The notes beneath the pieces were generated by a model. The model made no database searches and was not told the origin of the DNA. It worked only from the letters and a program-made list of their open reading frames with translations. Below are positions 21,274-34,246 of a stretch of DNA of 64,000 bases, piece by piece; within the stretch, counting starts at the first letter, position 1; each line of letters starts with the position of its first letter. This stretch comes from Linnemannia elongata (lineage: Eukaryota; Mortierellomycota; Mortierellomycetes; Mortierellales; Mortierellaceae), in assembly GCA_036320915.1 (NCBI GenBank), contig JAXBDG010000021.1, positions 558,001 through 622,000 on the forward strand. Direction: 5' to 3'. The position numbers and the translations under genes are program-made.

Positions 21274-23434
21274 CAATCGCCTCGCAAAGGCACCTCAACT
21301 CACTATCAAATCGGTGCTATTGAATAACAACACAATTGAACAAGGACGTAAAATGAGAGCAGAAAAAAGAAGAGGAAAAACCGCGAAATACACAAAAGCC
21401 AGACCACCAGTTGCTGTTGTTAAACAAAATAGCTCCGCAATGGCTCACTAGCAATTCGTTTTTTGCGGCTCCCCTTTTGTCGGCTCTCTCATCCTCTCTC
21501 TTGCCACTCTGTAAACCAAGCTGATGCTTTATTTTTCCCTCTCCTTTCTCAATTGGACCATTGGGGGATAACGCATTACGCCCTACCTTTCGACCACTAT
21601 TCTTCATCTCGATGTTGGTAGTTAGAAAGCGATCCAGAGACATTTTAAGGATGGGAACGCGATGCGGCCAACGGTAGTGAATGCAGGATTAGATCGTTCT
21701 CTAAATGCATACTTCCTTCTCCCTCATTGTTACCAACCCCCCTAAGTAATTCAACCAACAGCCCCTCCCCACCCGCGATCATCAACTCTCTCATTCCTGA
21801 AAGGAAGAATAAAAATCAGAAACCGGGAACCGAAACAAACCCAGGGCACCTGCCTGCTCCGTTTGGTCGCCTCAAACAAAAACCGGCTGACCCGGAGATA
21901 AAAGATCAGCTCATTGACGTCAATGTTTTGCTTGAACAAAACACACAAAACAAACAACATTGCTCGATATCCTTCGTGAAAAAGTCATAACTGATCGTCC
22001 AACATACTTTTTTTTCTTCTTCTCATTGAAATCGACTGACGGTACTCCACCTATGCGTGTATGTGTATGTGTATGTGTATATGCCAGTCCACAGTGTGCA
22101 CCATGGTACATACCTCTCATTCGCAAATATAACTTTTCTAAAAAACATAGGAACCGGATCAGAAGAAGCAGTAGCGCTCATAATGTTCTAGTGCGATTTT
22201 GGTTGATGTGTTCCACACATAGGAAGGTACCGTACATCTGGATGTACACCTCTACGCTACTCCACAGCCTACCTACCTGGTTTAGGTGTTCCAAGTCTAG
22301 AACGAAGCACCCCTTCCCCCAAATAATTTATGTTTCCCTGGCAAGCCAACAAGGCATCCATGCAAGAGCAAACAACGAAACACAGTGAGAAAGTCAGGCA
22401 CCTTTTTCTTGAGAGCACATGTGAAGCATAAAAAAAAATAGCCAGCCAACCACTCGCGGTGCTCACTCACGACGGCAACCATGAACTGCGATAGAGATAC
22501 AACAAATCAGACAACAGCCGCCCCTCCCAATTCATCTATTCTTACGTCTTGGTTTTGCTGAAAATAAACCCTCCTATCCTTTCTTTTGCATGAATGCTTT
22601 GTAGCTTGCAAGTCAGACGCGCAAAGCTAAAAGTGCCCTGGATACATCACACCCGTCAACGGCTCGAGGGGGTGTTTGAGCGTAGTAATTGGCAATTGGT
22701 GGGAGATCATCCATCAAAAGCGCAAAGCTATATTTTCACTTGAGAATACTGTTTGATGATGAAACCTCTGCAACCATACATGCCTTGACTGTTCAACCGT
22801 CAGCATAGTTGATGAAATGTCGACTCTCTTTCTCCTGTCTTTGCATGGCAATCACATTAAAACAAACCCTCCCCGCGCCTTCATGCAGTCTCCTCAAACT
22901 CTCTTTCTATAAAACAAACCTCATCCTCCTTCGCGTCTCCTCCCGCGGAAACAATTGCCTCATGTCTAATGGTTTTCCTCTGCCCGGCGCCCATTTAAAA
23001 CAACAAAGCCAGACTTAACAACAACAAAATGATCCCCTTTTTTGTGGATTTACCAGGATGCCTTAGAATCTTAATAATCAATTGCAATCGCCAACGATGC
23101 ACTCCTCAATTGTTCGTTTCGTTCCAAGGGTTGGGTTGACTGAAGGAAGGAGAGTTGGGTGAGTTAAAGTTTTGCCATGAAACAGATGCTTTTTTTTTTT
23201 CTATTTTTTCCTTTCTTTTCGCATTCTGCCCGCAAATCAACAAGCGTTCTCTATTTTCTCGTCATATCTTTAGACAAAATAGCTATCTCTCACAAAACTG
23301 AAAGACGGGTTTTTCGTTTTTCCTCCTCCCCCTTCATCCAAAAGCCCAGAGTCCAGATCCCCCCGATCCCCCCCTCCCCCTACCTACTTAACAAACAAAG
23401 TGGCTGTTGAACCAAGCGTAACTCGACACAAAAA

Positions 23435-23552
23435 AAAAAGTTGAGAGCACTTTTTTTTTTTTTTCTTCTGCAGAAAACATGAACCACCACATCCACAGAT
23501 TTTGGCCCTTTTGGGTCATAGTCGAAGACTTGTTTTGTGCTCTCAACTTTTT
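23435..23552. repeat. 16-bp perfect inverted repeat with 86-nt loop
   Basis: The left arm 23435-23450 (AAAAAGTTGAGAGCAC) is the exact reverse complement of 23537-23552. Both arms run into A- or T-tracts, so the potential hairpin can be longer with mismatches. It could be a small inverted-repeat element or chance within low-complexity DNA. Confidence 0.75.
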
Positions 23553-23553
23553 C

Positions 23554-23579
23554 TTTTTTTTTTTTTTTTTTTTTTTTTT
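23554..23579. repeat. Poly-T tract
   Basis: 26 consecutive T, followed 50 nt later by a (GT)n tract at 23633-23653. Confidence 0.9.
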
Positions 23580-24395
23580 GCCCGATCCGTGGACAGACGA
23601 ACGGAACAGAGATATGCGTACGTGTGTTTTGTTTGTGTGTGTGTGTGTGTGTGTTTTGAACTTTGCATTTATGTATCTTGGACCAACCACATATACTATA
23701 CGTCAGTTTAATTAACGAGGTAGAGGAAGTCGCCCAAGAATAGGTAAAGGGGAAGAGGGGGTATAACACGGACTGTGAGCAGGAGAAATAAGTGCGACGA
23801 GATTTGCACTCACTCGCCATTTGTAAGACAATCGAGGCCCCCTCGTCCTCGGCTCTCTTGTACACTTCACATCTCACATCTTTGTACAAAAAAAAAAATA
23901 ACGAAAAAAAAAACGGCAGAATTAGAAGTAGATAGATATATTGTTCTTTTGTATTAAGAAGAATGGCGAGTATAGATGACTGTTCTATATATGTAAAAAG
24001 TAAATGAAAAAAAAAATGATGGGTAGATGGCAAGGAATATGAGATGAAGTACAGGGTAGGGTTTAGATAAAAAGAAAGCCCTCACGAGCCTAGCTTCAAT
24101 CAAGGGACGACGGATGTGTAAAAGGGTGTAAGGGTGTAAGACAAATGACAAAAAAGTGGGTACGTGGGTCCGTGAGTGCTGGCTCCGTTTCTCACGGACA
24201 TTCAAAAATAAACAGAGACAAGATTCCTGGCAATGGACGAGGAAGGAAGATGACTTAATCTCTTCCCACCTATTCATCCCTCATCTTCCCTCATCTCCTC
24301 CCATGCTCCTCCCTGTAAAAAAAATATGGTTGGGTTGCTGGTTGTGGATTTGTGGTTGCTTGGTTGCTTGATATACTACTGTCCCCCCCGTCCAC

Positions 24396-25738
24396 TTAGT
24401 CGCGGTACCATCCATCATTGTCGCCAAGACACGAGCCCACAGGCACGATCTTGAATCCCTTCGAGAGGACATACTCGATCGCAAGCTTGGAGAAGACTTG
24501 GGCCGTCATTGGCTCGGCATCATGCTGGAGACTGATGAACGTCTTGCCCGTCGTATCTCTCTGGAGCGCATCCTTGTAGGCCTGCAGGTTCAACCTGTAG
24601 TTTGTTGGCTATTGAAGGGGGAGAAGAAAGGGGGGAACACGCGCAGCGCAGAAGTATGTTAGGTATGTAGTATCCAGGAGGGAACGTGTATAAAAATGAG
24701 GCAGAGAAGGAGTGAAGGAAGGAAGGAGGGAGAGGGAGAAGAGGAGATAGATACAGAGAGTGAGAGAAAAGAAAAAAAAAGACGGAGGTTGGCCCTGACT
24801 AGAGAGATGCATGCAAGGGATGCGAGAACAAAACAACCGAAGAACTCTTTCGTTCTTTCACTTCGTCTCTGTTTCCCTTGCGGCGCCATAGAGGAATGGA
24901 CCCTTAGCTTGCACAATCCATTCATTCAATGGTAACAGCAGAAAAAAGGGAGAAAAAAAAGACGAGGAGTTGAAGAAACACAAAAACAATAAGAGGACAA
25001 AGAAACGTACGTGCTGCCAATCGTTGGTGTCAAGGTTCCAGTTGATAACTTTGTAACCATGGGATCCCAGGTAATCCAGCGCTGCGGGCGACGTGTTTCC
25101 GTAGGGAGGGCGCATGTACACAGGTCGCTTTCCGATCAGCGCCTTCAGCGCAACATCGACTATGAAGTTCATTGAGAAAAGGCTTATGTACATCAGTAAG
25201 ATGAAGACGTGTATCTATGTCCGTTGAGCTGCTCGTACACACGGTTTTGCAGAGATCAAAACAACAAACACCCCAATGCGTGCATGCATCTGTCTGTGAG
25301 CACAAAAGAAAAAAAATACTTACGCTTGTTCATCTCGCTAGCAATATCGGTTGTGCCAAGGGAAAGGTCGGCATGGGACCAGGTGTGGGAAGCGATCTGG
25401 TGTCCAGCCAAATAAGCACGCTTGACAGTCGCAGCGATGACGGGGTCGTTGATATCATTGTAGTTTTGTCCATTGATAAAGAAGGTGACCTTGATCTGCT
25501 TGGTGTCCAAGTAGTCGAGCAGCGCGGGTGTTTCTGTACCGGGACCGTCGTCAAAAGTAACCGCAAAGGTGCCGGGAACCGTGCAGGCGCGGATCACGGT
25601 TGCGCTGGATCGCTTATTTAATAATTGCAGTTCGGCGGGTAATGAGGGTGCTGGTGCTGGGAGAGGCGAGGCAAGAGAGGAGGGGATGAACGCGCAGGCA
25701 GCAATGGCGGCGGCAGCCAAGAGGTACTTGCGGAGCAT
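24396..25738 (-). CDS. CE4 polysaccharide (chitin) deacetylase, copy 2
   Basis: Three exons (25324-25738, 25011-25159, 24396-24608) give 258 residues: signal peptide (~1-24, ending SSLAS), short Pro-rich spacer, then a NodB domain. Landmarks: TFDDGPGTETP with metal ligand D64; H118 and H122 in SHTWSH; MRPPYGNTSPAAL; DTNDWQ; and the terminal LQHD motif. It has the same architecture and the same first-intron position and phase as copy 1, so the two arose by duplication. The second intron sits two bases further along (phase 0 rather than 1). Expected to act outside the plasma membrane on chitin or chito-oligomers; the substrate is inferred. The start is fixed by the signal peptide and by the absence of an upstream in-frame ATG. 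Confidence 0.93.
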
Positions 25739-25917
25739 GGTTATGGTTGGCTAGGATTTTGGTGAGAGGGGAGAAGGAGGGAGAGAAGGAAAATGGAAAG
25801 TGGAAAAGTTGACGACGAGGAGGAGCGAAAAGGAGAAGATGAAGTGTGCGACGAGAAAAGGAAGAAAAGGTCAAAAAGTGTCAATTCAGGGACTACAAAA
25901 AAGAAGCAAGTGAGGTT

Positions 25918-25924
25918 TTTTATA
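25918..25924 (-). promoter_or_regulatory. TATA box of CE4 copy 2
   Basis: TATAAAA on the - strand, 180 nt upstream of the start codon at 25738, nearly the same spacing as in copy 1. Confidence 0.55.
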
Positions 25925-26246
25925 GAAAGACGCGGGGTAAAAGGAATCTTCCGCCGCAAAGAGTCGATCATGGAACAACCAACAAGTAAACAAACCTGAC
26001 AGAGGAGTACCAGCCAGGTAGTTCTAAATGGTTCAATCGCACGCGTGTTTTTTTTTATCTCTTGGATGGAAAAGAATACAAGTGGACGGGACCAGAGGGT
26101 GATAAGGACACCCACCACATGGTGAGATATGCAGAATGCACCCTGAAGAGAAGGTTACAAGGGTAAAAAAAAAGTAAGGGATGGGGGAGAGGAAGGAAAG
26201 GGCCCATGGGGTCAAGCTTGTGTGAAGGGGGCAGATAGAGTGAGGG

Positions 26247-26275
26247 GTATGTATGTATGTATGTATGTATGTATG
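26247..26275. repeat. (GTAT)n tetranucleotide microsatellite
   Basis: Seven tandem tetranucleotide units in non-coding DNA. Confidence 0.95.
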
Positions 26276-27356
26276 AGGCCACACTGACGGTGTATCAAGT
26301 CAAGGGGGAGAGGGACTAAGGGACTGAAGGGATTGAAGCGAGATGAGTGCCTCTATTCTTGTCTAGATAGCCATGTCGCCCTTTTCTCTCCTCTCCTCAC
26401 TCCTTGAGCGTCCCTTTGAATGCGCACAAGGAAGAAAAAGGGCTGCTGTTTCTTGTACCACAGCAGACAAGTACAAGCAGACTTATTATTGCCATCATAG
26501 TCACCTCGTCATGATTCCCATATTACCCGGCGAACAAGCCTTTCAAAAAAAACGCCACTCCTTAGCCCAACAAGCTACTCCAACTAGTATTCCATTCTCT
26601 CCAAGCGGTTAAGGTTTATCCAGTCGAAGACTTTGCCTCGTTCACTTCTTTTACTTCCTATCGCCCGGCTCTGGCACCTGTGCTATCCTTTTCTTCACTT
26701 AGTTGAAGCTACTTCTCTCTCCTTGGTTATCTCAAAGACGCGTTGCATGGATGTATGGTGCATACTGGTAAAGGACGCTCTTCAAAAGAATGCATTGCCC
26801 CACGCCGTTTTCCATCCTTTCTTTCTCTCTCGCCCTCCCTCTCCCCTGACAAAAAAAACTTCGACCCCAGGACCTCTCTACTTTGACTAATTTTTAATGA
26901 TGAGATAGGGCCCTTTTTGAGGTCAAGGGACAAGGAAAAAAATAACTAGAGTGGTGTCTGTGGGGGAGGTATTGTTACCATCGCCGGGGCTTTCCTCTCG
27001 TGCTCTTTAGCGTCCAATCAATCGTTGTGTACAGCACACCCAATCAAGACGACAAGTAGCTGTGTTGAACAGACCCGGTCAACTACAGTGCGAGTCTGTT
27101 CCCACTTTCTCGCAGAACATGATGCTCATATACAGAACAACCATAGTATAAACGGCATGACGGAAAGATTGAAAGGAAGTGGGAGGTGGACTCTGACCAA
27201 AATAGATCGAGCGTTCTATTCTGACCAGACAACTAACCCAAAAAATAGATTAAGCATGGAAACAACAGGGTTTTTTTAATCTAAGACTCTCGCCTCCTTC
27301 GACGGGTTTCTTCCAGTGCACCAATTACACCAAAAAGCAACAACGCTATCACTTCA

Positions 27357-28855
<1,499 letters not shown>

Positions 28856-29600
28856 GAACGTGGGCAATGAATGTAAGAGGCAAAGAGCCGAATGATGAGG
28901 CGAGTTGTATGGTGATGGTTTAGGAATGGAGGAATGAGAAGAGAAGTGAAGAGACAGAGTGAGAGGGAGGAGTTCTTTTTGTTTTTTTTTTTTGCCGCGG
29001 TTCAGTCAACGACGTTCATTCCCTCGTAACCGGCACACGAAGGTACATAAACAGAACGCTCGGCTGGCAAAAATACAATGCGTTCACTTCTTGTATCCAT
29101 TCTCTCTCTCTCTCTCTCTCTCCCTCCCTCTCTCCCCGCATTCTTCTTTTTCGAGCTTTCTACGGATCGGGCGTGGCACAGACGCGTCGGAACACCAATT
29201 GAGACAAAGGAGAAAAAAAAAATGTTGACCCCAGACTGCATTCGTTATTGAGCGTGCGAAATAAAAAGTGGTTCGCCGTTGGGGGTGCTGCAGGTGGGCC
29301 TTCTCAATTGGAGCATCTCCGATTCATGACCAAGGGACCCCATGCCATATCCAAGAAGCAATTGAACTTTGTCATCATGAAAAAGGACCTGTTCGTGTCG
29401 GGGATAAGTCGAGGACAAAGTGAAAACCTTACCGTGGTCAAAATAACACAGGAAAACACACTGTTGAGAAGTTATTTTTATTTACACATCACCGGTTTGC
29501 TCGATTAGTGTTTTGGGTGTTGAGACAAAATATGTTTGGTAGCAAAGGGCGATGGAGGGTGGTGTTGTTGGTGTTAGAAGAATAAAATGAGAAAACTAAT
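28856..29600. other. Spacer between SDR and TPI1
   Basis: 745 nt containing the leader of the SDR gene and the 3' flank of TPI1, with a (CT)n microsatellite at 29100-29122. No gene seen. Confidence 0.6.
29100..29122. repeat. (CT)n microsatellite
   Basis: About 11 CT units between the SDR and TPI1 genes. Confidence 0.9.
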
Positions 29601-31064
<1,464 letters not shown>

Positions 31065-31535
31065 GGTTGATATATGTGTTGTTGGGGAGGGTGAGGGAGA
31101 GTGTGTGAAGTGTGAGAAGAAGAAGAAGGAAGAAGGAAAAGATGCGAAAGAACGAGAAGTGAATTGAATAAAAAAGAAGGATCAGGTCACGTGCAACATC
31201 TCTCCTCCTCCTCAGAGATACGAGATATCATTTTGCAATTGGTTTCACACCCTCGATATGGGACTTGCGATCGCAATCTACCACACATTGTTTGCAAGGC
31301 GCCTTTGTTTGAGTCGCGTCGGACCTCAGAGTCTTCTTGTCTCGTCGATAAACAACAAAACGCCGCCAAGAATCCCACATCAGGAAACAACACTCACATC
31401 TCTCTTGTCTCTCTGTCTAATCAGGAAACACAACACTGAGCAAGAAACATAGTGTGATCAGGCACCACATGAACCCAGAGGAATTAATCTCTCCGCTCGA
31501 CCGCTCAATCACTCACACCGCCACCGCCGCTGATC
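31065..31535. other. Divergent promoter region TPI1/F-box gene
   Basis: 471 nt between start codons. Purine-rich on the + strand beside TPI1. Before the F-box gene an upstream ATG (31469) opens a 30-codon frame that overlaps the main start. Confidence 0.55.
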
Positions 31536-31561
31536 ATGAACAACACCGGCAGCAGCAGTAA
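31469..31561 (+). promoter_or_regulatory. Overlapping upstream ORF of the F-box gene
   Basis: ATG at 31469 opens a frame of 30 codons ending at TAA 31559-31561, in a different frame from and overlapping the main ATG at 31536. If it lies in the mRNA, it could lower translation of the F-box protein. The transcript start is unknown. Confidence 0.35.
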
Positions 31562-33855
31562 CAGCAATAAGGCCCTTTCGGCTCAGGCACTCAAAAACCA
31601 ACGGACATTGCCCTATGCTCGACCTACCAAAACTACCAATGCCATCAACGCCAGTAACACTGCACGACAGTCGCCACTGCTGCAGCAACCTATAAGATCA
31701 CTGAATCAACAGCCTTTGATACCCCAAGCCAGCAAACAGGCCGAGACTGTCCCTGTCAATGATTTAGTCCAACTTGCCAGGAGTGCGTTCTCTCAGAAGG
31801 ATTTCGTTGCAGCCCTGCAGTTTCTGTCGCGTGCGCTGACAGTGGCGCCCAAGGATATCAATCTTCTCGACAGTCGGGCTGCATCTTACGAGAAGCTCGG
31901 TCAGCTGGACAAGGCCCTCGAAGACGCTAAAGCCATGATTCGGATATTTCCTCAGAACCCAAAGGTGAGTGATAGTAGTCACGATCTATGCGGTATCTTA
32001 TCTTTGCGAACGATAGAACTTTTTTTATTTGTTGGGAGCAGCATGCTCACAGAAGGCGATGATTGTGTTTGTTTTTTTTGTTATCAATCTTTTGCAGGGA
32101 TATCTTCGTGCAGGAAAGATACTGAGACTACAGCAGAACATCAGGGCAGCCACAAAACTTTATGTTGCTGGCGTAGAGCGATGCACCAAAGGATCAAAAG
32201 ACTACGAGGTAATCCTCCCCACTGTCATTTGAAGACATAATTAATTAGTTGCCTGATTTGGCCTTCTGAAAGCAGCATAGCTAACTAGCTTTCACTATGT
32301 ACCGTCTTATAGACACTTGAACGGATGGCTGCCGAGATGACTGCCAGGCTGGAAGGACTGATCAAGGTATCGCACGTTCTTGCCCTGAGTGTAGCATAAA
32401 TGTATGATGGCAGTGTCTAACAACTCTTATCACTTTACTTATACGTAGAAAGAAACACGCGTTCTGGACCCAATGGATAGACTGCCGTTCGAATTGATTA
32501 TGGTCATTTTTGACAGCCTGACATTCACGCAGCGGGTTCGTTGCTTGACCATCAGTAAAAAGTGGATGACTTATCTGGGCTCTGTTCGACACTTCTGGTA
32601 CTCTATCGACCTCGCCAAACGAGTTCCAACAGCAGTCCGACTCCCCGCCCACGCAATGTTCATGCCCACCCAACTTGATGAGGAACTCAACAACAAAGTC
32701 ACCAACAAGACTGTACTGCAGTTGGTCAAGTATGCCCCACCCAAGGCGCTGTGGCTTGGATGTGCGCAACAGATCACCTCGGGGTTGCTCTCACAACTTG
32801 GCAGGGCGAAACGAGCTGCGTCATTGGAAACATTGTCGCTCAGGATGAACTCAAAGATTTACGAGCAAGAATTCTCGCAGTTCTGGTCATTCACGCCCAG
32901 ACTGCGGGTTCTCGACTTGCATGACTGTTTCGGAATGATGGATGGTGCGGTGGTGTCGGTCATTGAGCGTTGTCCGAATCTGGAGGAACTGGACATTTCA
33001 GAGTGCCGAATTACAGAGGCCTGCATGATGAAGAACTGTAACGTGCCTCTACCCAACATGAAGAAACTGGTCATTGGTCGGTGGGAGACAGCGTTTTCCA
33101 AGGAAGGGATCGATGCGATGGTGGAGCGATTCCCAAGCCTTATCACGCTGGATATCCGAACGATGAGACCCAAAGGGATCGAAGCCCTAGAAGGTTTATC
33201 CAAGTTGACGCAGCTGAAGCACTTATACACAAACTCTATCGAGACTTCGAACGATGAAGCGGTCATCTGGGTGTTGCAGCGCTGGGTTGAGGGGATTCCT
33301 CACCTGGAGAGCCTGCAAATGCCGGCCTGTAAGGGAGTTTCGGACGCGACCATCCAATTGATCGCAGCAGGACAAGGAGAGCCTGGATCGGACCGTCGCG
33401 GTTGGTCAAGTTCGCTCAGGATGCTGGATCTCAGTTCTTCGCCCTATCTGACGTGTCAAAGCCTCTCGTTCTTGGCAACCCACCCTCTGCCACGGCTTCA
33501 TACTTTGATCCTGAACAGATGTGGACGCGTCTTTGAGCAAGGGCTGTGCCAGGCGATCTCGAGCTGTGGCAGTGAGCTCGTTCGAGTGGAGTGTGCAGGT
33601 TACATGAGCGTGACGGACAAGGTGTTCCATGCGATCAAGGACCATTGCCCTAAGATTGAGATGGTGAATCTGTCGAGCTGTGGGAAGGTGACAGGATTGG
33701 GACTGAAGGCCCTTGTGAATGCACGTGGACAGGGACTGGAGCGAGTCTGTGTTGACAATTGTCCGGCGGTGTATTTGGATGCGGTGGAGTGGGCGCGGAC
33801 TATCCTGGGCGATCCTTCACGGGTGTCGTATATGTTCAGTCGTAATCACCGTTGA
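31536..33855 (+). CDS. DIA2: Dia2/Pof3-type TPR, F-box and LRR protein
   Basis: Four exons (31536-31964, 32098-32208, 32313-32366, 32449-33855) give 666 residues. A Ser/Asn/Gln-rich N-terminus (1-75) is followed by TPR-like helices (~76-185, with LDSRAASYEKLGQLDKALED). The F-box lies at about 205-250 (DRLPFELIMVIFDSL). The rest is leucine-rich repeats (e.g. LEELDISECRIT, IEMVNLSSCGKVTGLGLKAL). This exact order TPR, F-box, LRR is that of budding-yeast Dia2 and fission-yeast Pof3. These are substrate receptors of SCF ubiquitin ligases that act at replication forks, including CMG helicase disassembly. The function is inferred from architecture. Other F-box/LRR proteins lack the TPR block. All introns are phase 0. 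Confidence 0.82.
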
Positions 33856-34246
33856 GGATTTTCTATTAGCAAGTAGAATCGAATTGTAACAATGCTTCTA
33901 TGGGAGGATGTTTCCATGTATTCCTGAGAGTTGTTTATCCTGGCCATGCGGGCAAAAGAATGCAATCTGAGCTTCGAAATTTGTGTCACCGTCATCGCAT
34001 TCACGATTGTGTTCCCCCCTCTCCCCCTAAACCAAAGAGGAAGCAAACGTAACGCGCCCGCTGTTTTCTTCACACCACATCACACCACTCACACGCACTC
34101 CACTCACCCATCGCTACCCTCACCACTATATTTTTTTTTTGTCTCCAACACATTGACTCACTCATTTACCCTTTCATCCTTCAAAGTTAAGACACAAACA
34201 CAAACAAACAAACTCTTTCACCCAGTCGCGCGCTCACAGTTTTAAT
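33856..34246. other. Spacer between the F-box and MINDY genes
   Basis: 391 nt. The second half is CT- and CA-rich, ending in the leader of the MINDY gene. No gene seen. Confidence 0.6.

Larger units (their letters stand above)
21100..24395. other. Long spacer between the two CE4 genes
   Basis: About 3.3 kb. It holds the promoter of copy 1 (TATA at 21266-21273), the 3' flank of copy 2, and several low-complexity tracts: poly-T at 23554-23579 and (GT)n at 23633-23653. There is a 16-bp inverted repeat at 23435-23450 / 23537-23552 and an orphan TATAAAA at 22908-22914 followed by a 36-codon frame. Open frames such as 21317-21643 (-) have no recognisable product. I call no gene here. Confidence 0.5.
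25739..27356. other. Spacer between CE4 copy 2 and the SDR gene
   Basis: 1.6 kb. The first 200 nt are purine-rich on the + strand (CE4 copy 2 leader) with a TATA box at 25918-25924. A TATG tetranucleotide repeat lies at 26247-26275. The rest shows only short frames with no recognisable product. No gene called. Confidence 0.55.

Noticed and set aside
21317..21643. - strand 108-codon frame upstream of CE4 copy 1
   Set aside because: Hydrophilic start but ends in low-complexity Phe/Ser; no family resemblance and no splice context.
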